Positions 1 through 8,572 of a stretch of DNA of 64,000 nucleotides are shown piece after piece (position 1 is the first letter of the stretch; each line of letters opens with the position of its first letter). The stretch comes from Pseudomonas nitroreducens. Lineage in GTDB: Bacteria > Pseudomonadota > Gammaproteobacteria > Pseudomonadales > Pseudomonadaceae. The stretch is from positions 39,386 to 103,385 of the forward strand of contig NZ_JACHLI010000029.1 of NCBI RefSeq assembly GCF_014204515.1. Direction: 5' to 3'. A program made the translations under genes and the position numbers. The notes beneath the pieces were generated by a model. The model was not told the origin of the DNA. It searched no databases and worked only from the letters and a program-made list of their open reading frames with translations.

Positions 1-232
1 CGTGCAGACCCCGCCGCCGGGCACCTACATCGCCTCGCTGCGCGATGGCGGCCAGCTGGCTTCCGGCCCGCGCGAGTACGTCGTGCGTAGTGGCGACAGC
101 CTGGCGATGGTGGCCAGCCGCTTCGATGTCAGCACCGCTTCGATCCGCAGCACCAACTCGCTCAAGAGCGATGAGCTGAAGATCGGCCAGGTGCTGAAGA
201 TTCCGGGCACCTCCCTGGCGTCGCAGCAATGA
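1..232 (+). CDS. amiB: N-acetylmuramoyl-L-alanine amidase AmiB, C-terminal end (partial)
   Basis: The window opens inside this gene; only about 77 codons remain. They encode one LysM peptidoglycan-binding module (YVVRSGDSLAMVASRF at the start, IGQVLKIP at the end), the usual C-terminal module of periplasmic AmiB-type amidases that split septal peptidoglycan. The amidase catalytic domain lies outside the window. The stop TGA overlaps the ATG of mutL (ATGA), which indicates translational coupling. The amiB name rests on the LysM tail plus the conserved Pseudomonas order amiB-mutL-miaA-hfq; another LysM protein is formally possible. Confidence 0.85.
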   Translation, partial: VQTPPPGTYIASLRDGGQLASGPREYVVRSGDSLAMVASRFDVSTASIRSTNSLKSDELKIGQVLKIPGTSLASQQ

Positions 233-2136
233 CTGACGCTCGCCGCATCCAGCTGCTCACACCGCGGCTGGCGAACCAGATCGCTGCCGGCGAAGTGGTC
301 GAACGACCTGCGTCGGTGATCAAGGAACTGCTGGAAAACTGCCTGGACGCCGGCGCCAAGCGCATCGACATCGAAGTCGAGCAGGGCGGCGTCAAGCTGC
401 TGCGCGTGCGTGACGATGGCAGCGGCATCCCGGCGGACGACCTGCCGCTGGCCCTGGCGCGCCACGCCACCAGCAAGATCCGCGAACTCGAAGACCTGGA
501 ACGGGTGATGAGCCTGGGCTTCCGTGGCGAGGCGCTGGCCTCGATCAGCTCCGTCTCGCGCCTGACCCTGACTTCCCGCACCGCCGATGCCGAGCAGGCC
601 TGGCAGGTGGAAGTCGAGGGCCGCGACATGGAGTCCACGGTGAAGCCGGCGGCCCACCCGGTGGGCACCAGCATCGAAGTGCGCGACCTGTTCTTCAACA
701 CCCCGGCGCGGCGCAAGTTCCTGCGTGCCGAGAAGACCGAATTCGACCACCTGCAGGAAGTCATCAAGCGCCTGGCGCTGGCGCGCTTCGACGTGGCCTT
801 CCACCTGCGCCACAACGGCAAGACCATCCTCTCGCTGCATGAAGCCCGGGACGAAGCTTCCCGTGCCCGACGCGTGGGCGCCGTGTGCAGCTCCGGCTTC
901 CTCGAACAGGCCATGCCCATCGAAGTGGAGCGCAACGGCCTGCACCTGTGGGGCTGGGTTGGCCTGCCGACCTTCTCGCGCAGCCAGCCGGACCTGCAGT
1001 ATTTCTACGTGAACGGCCGCATGGTGCGCGACAAGCTGGTCGCCCACGCGGTGCGCCAGGCCTACCGCGACGTGCTGTACAACGGCCGTCATCCGACCTT
1101 CGTGCTGTTCTTCGAGGTCGATCCGTCGGTGGTGGACGTCAACGTTCACCCGACCAAGCATGAAGTGCGTTTCCGCGACGGTCGCATGGTCCATGACTTC
1201 CTCTACGGCACCCTGCACCGGGCGCTGGCGGAAGTGCGTCCGGACGACCAGCTGGCGCCGCCGGGAGCGACCACCCTGACCGTGCCGCGCCCCACCGGAG
1301 CGGAAGCCGGCGAGTTCGGCCCGCAGGGCGAGATGCGCCTGTCCGAGACGGTACTGGAAGCCCCGGCTGCCGCGCGCGCCTGGCAGCCGAGCGCGACATC
1401 GGGTGGTTCCGGTGGAGGCGGCGGTGGCTACAGCTACCAGCCCAATCGCCCGGAAATGCCGCCGATCCAGGAGGCCCAGGGCGCCTACAAGGCCTACTTC
1501 GCCCCGCTGTCCGAGCAAACGCCGCAGGCGCTGCCGGAAAGCAGCCAGGACGTGCCGCCGCTGGGCTATGCCCTGGCGCAGCTCAAGGGTATCTACATCC
1601 TCTCGGAGAACGCCCACGGCCTGGTGCTGGTGGACATGCACGCCGCCCACGAGCGGATCATGTACGAGCGCCTGAAGACCGCCATGGCCAGCGAAGGCCT
1701 GCGCGGCCAGCCGCTGCTGGTGCCGGAGTCCATTGCCGTCAGCGAGCGCGAGGCGGATTGCGCCGAGGAACATGGGGCCTGGTTCTCCAGGCTCGGCTTC
1801 GAGCTGCAGCGGCTCGGCCCGGAAACCCTGGCGATCCGTCAGATTCCCGCGCTGCTCAAACAGGCCGAAGCCACCCAGCTGGTGCGCGACGTGCTCGCCG
1901 ACCTGCTGGAGTACGGCACCAGCGACCGCATCCAGGCGCACCTCAACGAGTTGCTCGGCACCATGGCCTGCCACGGCGCCGTGCGCGCCAATCGCCGCCT
2001 GACCCTGCCGGAGATGAACGGCCTGCTGCGCGACATGGAAGTGACCGAGCGCAGCGGCCAGTGCAACCACGGCCGGCCGACCTGGACCCAGCTGGGGCTC
2101 GACGAACTGGACAAGCTTTTCCTGCGCGGACGTTGA
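229..2136 (+). CDS. mutL: DNA mismatch repair protein MutL
   Basis: MutL couples MutS mismatch recognition to strand excision. The N-terminal GHKL ATPase is visible: the N-box helix around residues 16-45, DDGSG at 62-66 and GFRGEAL at 97-103. A glycine-rich, low-complexity linker around residue 395 separates it from the C-terminal dimerisation domain. That domain holds DMHAAHERIMYE at 469-480, which fits the DQHA(X)2E(X)4E metal site of endonucleolytic MutL. This is expected for Pseudomonas, which lacks the Dam/MutH system. Length 635 aa is normal. The start is fixed by the 4-base overlap with amiB. Confidence 0.97.
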   Translation: MTDARRIQLLTPRLANQIAAGEVVERPASVIKELLENCLDAGAKRIDIEVEQGGVKLLRVRDDGSGIPADDLPLALARHATSKIRELEDLERVMSLGFRGEALASISSVSRLTLTSRTADAEQAWQVEVEGRDMESTVKPAAHPVGTSIEVRDLFFNTPARRKFLRAEKTEFDHLQEVIKRLALARFDVAFHLRHNGKTILSLHEARDEASRARRVGAVCSSGFLEQAMPIEVERNGLHLWGWVGLPTFSRSQPDLQYFYVNGRMVRDKLVAHAVRQAYRDVLYNGRHPTFVLFFEVDPSVVDVNVHPTKHEVRFRDGRMVHDFLYGTLHRALAEVRPDDQLAPPGATTLTVPRPTGAEAGEFGPQGEMRLSETVLEAPAAARAWQPSATSGGSGGGGGGYSYQPNRPEMPPIQEAQGAYKAYFAPLSEQTPQALPESSQDVPPLGYALAQLKGIYILSENAHGLVLVDMHAAHERIMYERLKTAMASEGLRGQPLLVPESIAVSEREADCAEEHGAWFSRLGFELQRLGPETLAIRQIPALLKQAEATQLVRDVLADLLEYGTSDRIQAHLNELLGTMACHGAVRANRRLTLPEMNGLLRDMEVTERSGQCNHGRPTWTQLGLDELDKLFLRGR

Positions 2137-2231
2137 TCTTCGTAAGCTTGCGTTCAGGAAAGTGCAGTAAACTGCGCGCCAATCGATTCAGCAGTGCGCA
2201 ATAACCTGCGTTCAGTAATAACGAGCCTCCG

Positions 2232-3194
2232 ATGTCCCTGCCTCCCGCGATATTTCTCATGGGCCCCACTGCCGCCGGCAAGACCGACCTGGCGCTGGAG
2301 CTGGCGCGTCTGCTGCCGGTGGAGCTGATCAGCGTGGATTCGGCGCTGGTCTATCGCGACATGGACATCGGCACCGCCAAGCCTCCGCGGGAGGTGCTGG
2401 CCGAGTTCCCGCACCGTCTGATCGACATCCGTGACCCCAGCGAGGCCTATTCGGCCGCGGAATTCCGCGCCGACGCCCTGGCGGCCATGGCCGAGATCAC
2501 CGCAGCCGGGAAGATTCCCCTGCTGGTGGGCGGCACCATGTTGTATTTCAAGGCGTTGCTGGAAGGCCTGGCCGACATGCCCAGCGCCGACCCCGCCGTG
2601 CGTGCCGAGCTGGAAGCCCGCGCTGCCACCGAAGGCTGGGGCGCGCTGCATGAGGAGCTGGCCAGCGTTGACCCGGAGTCGGCTGCACGCATTCATCCGA
2701 ACGACCCCCAGCGCCTTGTTCGAGCCCTTGAGGTCTATCGCGTAAGCGGTATGTCCATGACTGCACACCGACAGCGCCAGGCTAGCGAAAATGCGGGTTT
2801 CGGCGCGCAAGGCGGTGGACAATTACCGTATACTGTGGCTCATCTGGCGATCGCGCCTCTGCAGCGCCAGGTGTTGCACGAGCGCATCGCGCAACGTTTT
2901 GACCAGATGCTGGAACAGGGCTTCATCGCCGAGGTCGAACGCCTTCGCGCAAGAAGTGACTTGCACGTGGGGCTGCCGTCCATAAGAGCGGTGGGTTACC
3001 GACAGGTATGGGATTACCTCGAGGGCAAACTGTCCTACGCTGAGATGGTGGAGCGCGGCGTCATCGCCACGCGACAACTGGCCAAGCGCCAGTTCACCTG
3101 GCTCCGCAGCTGGAGCGATCTACACTGGTTGGACAGTCAGGCAAGCGACAATTTGCCGCGTGCCTTGAAATACTTTGAGGCGGTCTCCATATAG
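2232..3194 (+). CDS. miaA: tRNA dimethylallyltransferase MiaA
   Basis: MiaA transfers a dimethylallyl group to N6 of A37 in tRNAs that read UNN codons, the first step toward ms2i6A. The P-loop GPTAAGKT is at residues 11-18, followed by the family's conserved DSALVYRDMDIGTAKP stretch. The length of 320 aa matches the family. It lies 95 bases after mutL and 106 bases before hfq, the normal Pseudomonas superoperon order. Known hfq promoters in related species lie in this neighbourhood, but I could not single one out here. Confidence 0.96.
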   Translation: MSLPPAIFLMGPTAAGKTDLALELARLLPVELISVDSALVYRDMDIGTAKPPREVLAEFPHRLIDIRDPSEAYSAAEFRADALAAMAEITAAGKIPLLVGGTMLYFKALLEGLADMPSADPAVRAELEARAATEGWGALHEELASVDPESAARIHPNDPQRLVRALEVYRVSGMSMTAHRQRQASENAGFGAQGGGQLPYTVAHLAIAPLQRQVLHERIAQRFDQMLEQGFIAEVERLRARSDLHVGLPSIRAVGYRQVWDYLEGKLSYAEMVERGVIATRQLAKRQFTWLRSWSDLHWLDSQASDNLPRALKYFEAVSI

Positions 3195-3300
3195 GCTCGA
3201 GACCTTAATTCCGGCCGTCTATCCTTGGGGTTCAGGACGGCGTTAAGCCAAATTCGACTACTACTAAATCAGATTCATACCCTTACAAGGAGTGCGGCAT

Positions 3301-3549
3301 ATGTCAAAAGGGCATTCGCTACAAGACCCTTACCTCAATACCCTGCGCAAAGAACGCGTTCCGGTTTCCATCTACCTGGTCAACGGCATCAAGCTGCAGG
3401 GTCAGATCGAATCCTTCGACCAGTTCGTCATCCTGCTGAAGAACACTGTCAGCCAGATGGTCTACAAGCATGCGATTTCCACCGTGGTTCCCAGCCGCCC
3501 CGTGCGCCTGCCCACCGGTGATCAACCGGCCGAGCCGGGCAACGTTTGA
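3301..3549 (+). CDS. hfq: RNA chaperone Hfq
   Basis: Hfq is a hexameric Sm-like chaperone that pairs small RNAs with mRNAs; in Pseudomonas it also binds mRNAs with Crc for catabolite repression. The protein is 82 aa: MSKGHSLQDPYLNTLRKERV, then the Sm1 region around GIKLQGQIESFD and the Sm2 signature VYKHAIS. A short proline-rich tail follows, typical of Pseudomonas Hfq and shorter than the E. coli tail. The ATG at 3301 has AAGGAG eight bases upstream; an in-frame GTG at 3292 lies inside that ribosome site and is rejected as the start. Confidence 0.98.
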   Translation: MSKGHSLQDPYLNTLRKERVPVSIYLVNGIKLQGQIESFDQFVILLKNTVSQMVYKHAISTVVPSRPVRLPTGDQPAEPGNV

Positions 3550-3561
3550 CGGGAGTCCGCC

Positions 3562-4863
3562 TTGTTCTTTGAGCGCCCGGGTGGTGGGGAACGGGCCATT
3601 CTGGTCCATCTGGAAGGTCAGGACCCCGAGGCGCGCGAAGACCCGCAGGAATTCCAGGAGCTGGCCCGTTCGGCAGGCGCGGAATCGGTTGCTTTCGTCA
3701 GCATTTCGCGCCATCAGCCCTCAGCCAAGTACCTGATCGGCAGCGGCAAGGTCGAAGAGTTGCACGACCTAGTCCACGCCGAGAAGGTCGAGCTGATCAT
3801 CTTCAATCACACCCTCACGCCGAGCCAGGAGCGCAACCTCGAGCGAGCGCTCGAATGTCGCGTGCTCGATCGTACGGGGCTGATCCTCGACATCTTCGCC
3901 CAGCGCGCCCGTACCCACGAAGGCAAACTGCAGGTGGAGCTCGCCCAGCTCGAACACATGAGCACGCGCCTGGTGCGCGGCTGGACTCACCTTGAACGCC
4001 AGAAAGGCGGTATCGGCCTGCGTGGCCCGGGTGAAACCCAGCTGGAAACCGACCGCCGCCTGCTGCGTGGGCGCATCCGTCAGATCAAGTCGCGTCTTGA
4101 GAAAGTCCGCAGCCAGCGTGAGCAGGCCCGTCGCGGCCGTCGCCGGGCAGAAATTCCGGCGGTATCCCTGGTGGGCTACACCAACGCCGGCAAGTCCACG
4201 CTGTTCAATGCGCTGACCACTTCCGAGGTCTACGCGGCCGATCAGTTGTTCGCCACCCTCGACCCGACCCTGCGCCGTCTGCAGCTGGATGACGTCGGAC
4301 CGGTCGTGCTGGCCGATACCGTGGGCTTCATTCGCCACCTGCCGCACAAGCTGGTGGAGGCGTTTCGAGCTACCTTGGAAGAATCCAGCAACTCCGATCT
4401 GCTGCTGCACGTGATCGACTCCCACGAGCCGGATCGCGATGCGCAGATCGAACAGGTGCTGGCCGTACTCAAGGAAATCGGCGCGAACGAGTTGCCGATG
4501 CTCGAGGTGTACAACAAGATCGACCTGCTGCCGGACATCCAGCCGATGATCCAGCGCGACGAGCTGGGCAAGCCGGTCCGCGTCTGGCTGTCGGCGCGCG
4601 AGTCGCGCGGGCTGGAGCTGCTGGAGCAGGCGATTGCCGAGCTGCTGGGGGAGGACATGTTCGTGGGAACCTTGTGCCTGCCGCAGCGCCTGGGGCGACT
4701 CCGGGCTCAGTTCTTCGAGCTGGGTGCGGTACAGTCGGAAGATCACGACGAACAGGGACGCGCCGTATTGCAGGTCCGCCTGCCGCGTGTCGAGTTGAAC
4801 CGCATGGTGAGCCGCGAAGGCTGGCAGCCGGCGGAGTTCATTGCGCAACACACTTTGCAATAA
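3562..4863 (+). CDS. hflX: ribosome-associated GTPase HflX
   Basis: HflX is a GTPase that binds the 50S subunit and splits stalled or heat-damaged ribosomes. The N-terminal HflX domain runs to about residue 195, with the conserved glycine segment GGIGLRGPGETQLETDRR. The G domain has P-loop GYTNAGKST at 205-213 and switch II DTVGFI, followed by the HLPHKLVEAFRATLEE helix. The start is TTG (MFFERPGGGERA), placed just behind GGGAG and 12 bases after hfq stops, so it is probably co-transcribed with hfq. Length 433 aa fits. Confidence 0.96.
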   Translation: MFFERPGGGERAILVHLEGQDPEAREDPQEFQELARSAGAESVAFVSISRHQPSAKYLIGSGKVEELHDLVHAEKVELIIFNHTLTPSQERNLERALECRVLDRTGLILDIFAQRARTHEGKLQVELAQLEHMSTRLVRGWTHLERQKGGIGLRGPGETQLETDRRLLRGRIRQIKSRLEKVRSQREQARRGRRRAEIPAVSLVGYTNAGKSTLFNALTTSEVYAADQLFATLDPTLRRLQLDDVGPVVLADTVGFIRHLPHKLVEAFRATLEESSNSDLLLHVIDSHEPDRDAQIEQVLAVLKEIGANELPMLEVYNKIDLLPDIQPMIQRDELGKPVRVWLSARESRGLELLEQAIAELLGEDMFVGTLCLPQRLGRLRAQFFELGAVQSEDHDEQGRAVLQVRLPRVELNRMVSREGWQPAEFIAQHTLQ

Positions 4864-4916
4864 AGCCCGGCACACTGTTTTTGGCAGGGTAAGGGGCATT
4901 CGGTAGCATAGGTGGG

Positions 4917-4935
4917 CGCGCCGTAGGCGCGTTTT
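4917..4935 (+). terminator. possible attenuator hairpin between hflX and hflK
   Basis: CGCGCC and GGCGCG pair around a GTA loop, followed by TTTT. The stem is only six base pairs, so it is more likely a partial terminator lowering read-through from hflX into hflK-hflC. Confidence 0.4.
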
Positions 4936-4958
4936 CGCGTTATCAGATGGAGAGCGCT

Positions 4959-6131
4959 ATGGCTTGGAATGAGCCGGGTGACAACTCGAACAAGAACGAC
5001 CAGGACCCCTGGGGTGGACGCCGTGGTGGCGGTCGCCAGGGTCCTCCTGATCTGGATGAAGCGTTCCGCAAGCTGCAAGACAGCCTGAACGGAATTTTCG
5101 GCAAACCCAAGCGCGGCAGTGGTTCGGGTGGTGGCGGCAGTGGTCGGGGCGGCAGCCTCGGGCTGTTCGGTATCGGCCTGGCGATCCTCGCCGTGCTGTG
5201 GCTGTACAACGCCATCTACGTGGTGGACGAGCAGGAGCAGGCAGTGATCCTGCGCTTCGGTCAGTACCACGAGACCGTGGGCCCCGGCCTGAATATCTAC
5301 TTCCCGCCGATCGACAAGAAGTTCCAGGAGAACGTCACCCGCGAGCGTGCCTACAGCAAGCAGGGTCAGATGCTCACCGAGGACGAGAACATCGTCGAGG
5401 TTCCGCTGACCGTGCAGTACAAGGTCAGCAACCTGAAGGACTTCGTGCTCAACGTCGATCAGCCGGAAGTGAGCCTGCAGCACGCCACCGAAAGCGCCCT
5501 GCGCCACGTGGCCGGCTCCACCACCATGGACAAGATCCTCACCGAAGGCCGTGAACAGATGGCCACCGAGGTGCGTGATCGCCTGCAGCGTTTCCTCGAT
5601 ACCTACAAGACCGGTATCACGGTGACCCAGGTGAACATCCAGAGCGCCGCCGCGCCGCGTGAAGTACAGGAAGCGTTCGACGACGTGATCCGTGCCCGCG
5701 AGGACGAGCAGCGCGAGAAGAACCAGGCCGAAGCCTACGCCAACGGCGTGGTGCCTGAAGCCCGTGGTCAGGCCCAGCGCATCATCGAGGAAGCCAACGG
5801 CTACCGCGATGAAGTGGTCTCCCGTGCCCAGGGTGAGGCGGATCGCTTCGCCAAGCTGGCCGGCGAATACCACAAGGCGCCGGACGTGACCCGTCAGCGT
5901 CTGTACCTGGACACCATGCAGGACGTCCTGAGCCAGACCAGCAAGGTGCTGGTGACCAGTCAGCAGGGTCAGAACAACCTGATCTACCTGCCCCTGGACA
6001 AGATGATGGATGGCCGCGGTTCGGCAACCCCGAGCAGCACGCCGAGCGCGAGCAGCAGCACGCCGGATATCGGTTCGCGCGTCGCCAACGACCTGCAGCA
6101 GCGTGACACGCGTACCCGGGAGAGTCGCTGA
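4959..6131 (+). CDS. hflK: FtsH-associated SPFH membrane protein HflK
   Basis: HflK pairs with HflC to form a large membrane cage around the FtsH protease and modulates its access to substrates. A glycine- and asparagine-rich cytoplasmic N-terminus precedes one membrane segment at about residues 67-89, then the band-7/SPFH domain and a long Ala/Glu/Arg coiled coil, then a Ser/Thr-rich tail. I prefer the ATG at 4959 (MAWNEPGDN, 390 aa) because it carries GGAGA at proper spacing and matches the start known for P. aeruginosa HflK. An in-frame ATG at 4947 has no ribosome site. Its stop overlaps hflC. Confidence 0.95.
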   Translation: MAWNEPGDNSNKNDQDPWGGRRGGGRQGPPDLDEAFRKLQDSLNGIFGKPKRGSGSGGGGSGRGGSLGLFGIGLAILAVLWLYNAIYVVDEQEQAVILRFGQYHETVGPGLNIYFPPIDKKFQENVTRERAYSKQGQMLTEDENIVEVPLTVQYKVSNLKDFVLNVDQPEVSLQHATESALRHVAGSTTMDKILTEGREQMATEVRDRLQRFLDTYKTGITVTQVNIQSAAAPREVQEAFDDVIRAREDEQREKNQAEAYANGVVPEARGQAQRIIEEANGYRDEVVSRAQGEADRFAKLAGEYHKAPDVTRQRLYLDTMQDVLSQTSKVLVTSQQGQNNLIYLPLDKMMDGRGSATPSSTPSASSSTPDIGSRVANDLQQRDTRTRESR

Positions 6132-7000
6132 TGAGTAACAAGTCCCTGATCGCCCTCATCGCGGGTGTGGTGGTTGCTGTTGCACTCTGGAGCAGCGTCT
6201 ACGTGGTGCAGCAGACCGAGCGCGCCGTGCTGCTGCGCTTCGGTCGCGTGGTCGAGCCGGACGTGAAGCCCGGCCTGCACTTCAAGATTCCGTACGTCAA
6301 CACGGTGCGCAAGTTCGACGGCCGCCTGCTGACCCTGGATTCGCCGACCCAGCGCTTCCTCACGCTGGAGAAGAAAGCGGTGATGGTCGACGCCTACGCC
6401 AAGTGGCGCGTCTCCGATGCCGAGCGCTTCTACACCGCGACCTCGGGCATGAAGCAGATTGCCGACGAGCGTCTGTCCCGCCGTCTGGAGGCTGGCCTGC
6501 GTGACCAGTTCGGTAAGCGCACCCTGCACGAAGTGGTGTCGGGTGAGCGTGATGCGCTGATGGGCGATATCACCGCTTCGCTGAACCGCATGGCGCAGAA
6601 GGAGCTGGGTATCGAGGTGGTGGACGTTCGCGTCAAGGCCATCGACCTGCCCAAGGAAGTGAACCGCAGCGTGTTCGAGCGCATGAGCACCGAGCGTGAG
6701 CGGGAAGCCCGCGAGCACCGCGCCAAGGGTCGCGAACTGGCCGAGGGTATCCGCGCGGATGCCGACCGTCAGCGCCGCGTGCTGCTGGCCGAGGCCTATC
6801 GCGAGTCGGAAGAGACCCGCGGTGACGGCGATGCCAAGGCAGCGGCGATCTACGCCAAGGCCTACACCGCCGATCCGGAGTTCTACGCCTTCACCCGCAG
6901 CCTCAAGGCCTATCGCGAAAGCTTTGCCGACAAGAAGGACGTGCTGGTGCTCGATCCGAGCAACGAGTTCTTCCGCTATCTGGAAAAAGCTAAACCTTGA
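6131..7000 (+). CDS. hflC: FtsH-associated SPFH membrane protein HflC
   Basis: Partner of HflK in the periplasmic cage that regulates FtsH. One N-terminal membrane segment (about residues 5-25) is followed by VQQTERAVLLRFGRV, the typical entry of the band-7 domain. A charged Arg/Glu coiled coil then leads into the closing segment ending FFRYLEKAKP. The stop of hflK and the ATG share one base, so the two proteins are made in coupled amounts. Length 289 aa is typical. Confidence 0.96.
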   Translation: MSNKSLIALIAGVVVAVALWSSVYVVQQTERAVLLRFGRVVEPDVKPGLHFKIPYVNTVRKFDGRLLTLDSPTQRFLTLEKKAVMVDAYAKWRVSDAERFYTATSGMKQIADERLSRRLEAGLRDQFGKRTLHEVVSGERDALMGDITASLNRMAQKELGIEVVDVRVKAIDLPKEVNRSVFERMSTEREREAREHRAKGRELAEGIRADADRQRRVLLAEAYRESEETRGDGDAKAAAIYAKAYTADPEFYAFTRSLKAYRESFADKKDVLVLDPSNEFFRYLEKAKP

Positions 7001-7056
7001 GTCAAAGTCTCCGGCGGGCGGCAGCGCCCGTCGGAGAAATCGTGTTATCATGGGTC

Positions 7057-7079
7057 AGCCGGGAAATCCCGGCTTTTTT
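7057..7079 (+). terminator. Rho-independent terminator after hflC
   Basis: AGCCGGG/CCCGGCT stem with an AAAT loop followed by six T. It closes the hfq-hflX-hflK-hflC unit ahead of the small yjeT gene. Confidence 0.75.
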
Positions 7080-7107
7080 GCGTCCGCGAGAATGATGTAC
7101 GAGAACC

Positions 7108-7293
7108 ATGTGGCAGGAATTCGGCAAGGCGTTCTGTCTGTTGCTGGTGCTGGAAGGCATCCTTCCATTCCTGTACCCGCGTGGTTGGCGCGACGCCGTG
7201 AGCGGGCTCGGGCGCTTGGGCGACCGCAGTCTGAGACTCATCGGGCTGGGCAGCATGCTGCTCGGCACCGTCCTTCTTTACTGCATTCATTGA
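7108..7293 (+). CDS. DUF2065 (YjeT-type) small membrane protein
   Basis: A 61-aa protein with two hydrophobic stretches, near residues 8-24 and 44-59, separated by the basic loop YPRGWRDAVSGLGRLGDRSLR. This pattern and the position between hflC and hisZ match the DUF2065/YjeT family, whose function is unknown. The family commonly sits next to hflC and purA in gammaproteobacteria. It probably lies in the inner membrane. No catalytic residues are apparent. Confidence 0.88.
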   Translation: MWQEFGKAFCLLLVLEGILPFLYPRGWRDAVSGLGRLGDRSLRLIGLGSMLLGTVLLYCIH

Positions 7294-7327
7294 AGTGCCG
7301 CCCGGCCTAAAAAAGGAGAGAGGCGAC

Positions 7328-8506
7328 ATGGCAACGTTAGACCGCTGGCTGCTGCCAGATGGGATCGAAGAAGTGCTGCCACCCGAGGCGGCTCGCGTTG
7401 AAGCAGCCCGCCGTCAGGTGTTGGACCTGTTCCAGCGCTGGGGTTACGAGTTCGTCGTCACCCCGCATATCGAATACCTGGAATCCCTGCTGACCGGTGC
7501 CGGCCAGGATCTGGACCTGCGTACCTTCAAGGTCACCGATCCGGCTTCCGGCCGTCTGATGGGCTTCCGCGCGGACATCACGCCGCAAGTGGCGCGCATG
7601 GACGCCCACAGCCTGCGCCGCGAGGGCCCGAACCGCCTGTGCTACGCCGGCAGCGTGCTGCATGCCCGCCCGCGGGCGCTGGCCACTTCGCGCAGCCCGA
7701 TCCAGCTGGGTGCCGAGCTCTACGGCAACACCGGTTCCGCTGGTGACGTAGAGGTCATCAGCCTGTTGCTCGACATGCTCGAAATGGCCCAAGTGCCGGA
7801 CGTGCACATGGACCTCGGGCATGTCGGCATCTACCGTGGTCTGGCCCAGGCCGCCGGCTTGTCCGGCGAGGTCGAGCAACTGCTGTTCGATGCCCTGCAG
7901 CGCAAGGCCGTGGACGAAGTCGCAGCGTTGACCGAAGGCCTGCCTGTCGAGCTCGCCGGCATGCTCCGCGCGCTCGCCGAGCTGTGCGGCAATCGCGAAG
8001 TGCTGGACCAGGCGCGCGAAGTGCTCGCCGGTGCTCCGGCCAACGTCCAGGCGGCGCTGGCTGATATCACCGCCATTGCCGATTCGCTGGCCGCGCGTTT
8101 CCCGCAGCTGCCGCTGTACTTCGACCTTGGCGAGCTGCGTGGCTATCACTATCACACGGGCGTGGTGTTTGCCGCGTTCGTGCCTGGGGTTGGCGAGTCC
8201 ATCGCCCAGGGCGGCCGTTACGACGACATCGGCGCCGACTTCGGCCGAGCGCGTCCGGCCACCGGTTTCTCCACCGACCTGAAGACCCTGGTCACTCTCG
8301 GCCGCGCCCAGCTCGATGAGCCGCGCACTGGAGTCTGGGCGCCGGCCGAAGGGGCTGGCTTGTGGCAGGCGGTGCAGCAGTTGCGCCGTCAGGGCGTGCG
8401 CGTGGTACAGGCGCTGCCCGGGCAGGATGCGGCTTCGGCTTCCGAAGCGGGCTGCGACCAGCAATTGCTGGTTCGCGATGGCAATTGGCAGGTGGCCGCG
8501 CTCTGA
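7328..8506 (+). CDS. hisZ: ATP phosphoribosyltransferase regulatory subunit HisZ
   Basis: HisZ is a histidyl-tRNA-synthetase-like protein without aminoacylation activity. It forms a complex with the short form of HisG and confers histidine feedback control on the first step of histidine synthesis. The class II synthetase core is evident (GFRADITPQVARMDA; RALATSRSPIQLGAELYG), and a GGRYDDIGADFG motif lies further on. The ATG at 7328 (MATLDRWLLPDGIEE, 392 aa) is preceded by AAGGAG; an upstream in-frame start at 7295 would put that ribosome site inside the gene. It lies just ahead of purA. Confidence 0.95.
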   Translation: MATLDRWLLPDGIEEVLPPEAARVEAARRQVLDLFQRWGYEFVVTPHIEYLESLLTGAGQDLDLRTFKVTDPASGRLMGFRADITPQVARMDAHSLRREGPNRLCYAGSVLHARPRALATSRSPIQLGAELYGNTGSAGDVEVISLLLDMLEMAQVPDVHMDLGHVGIYRGLAQAAGLSGEVEQLLFDALQRKAVDEVAALTEGLPVELAGMLRALAELCGNREVLDQAREVLAGAPANVQAALADITAIADSLAARFPQLPLYFDLGELRGYHYHTGVVFAAFVPGVGESIAQGGRYDDIGADFGRARPATGFSTDLKTLVTLGRAQLDEPRTGVWAPAEGAGLWQAVQQLRRQGVRVVQALPGQDAASASEAGCDQQLLVRDGNWQVAAL

Positions 8507-8572
8507 GGCGCGCCACTTCGAGTTTCTGCCGGCCGCGGCCGGCACCGAACATCCACGATGGGGACAAGAGTT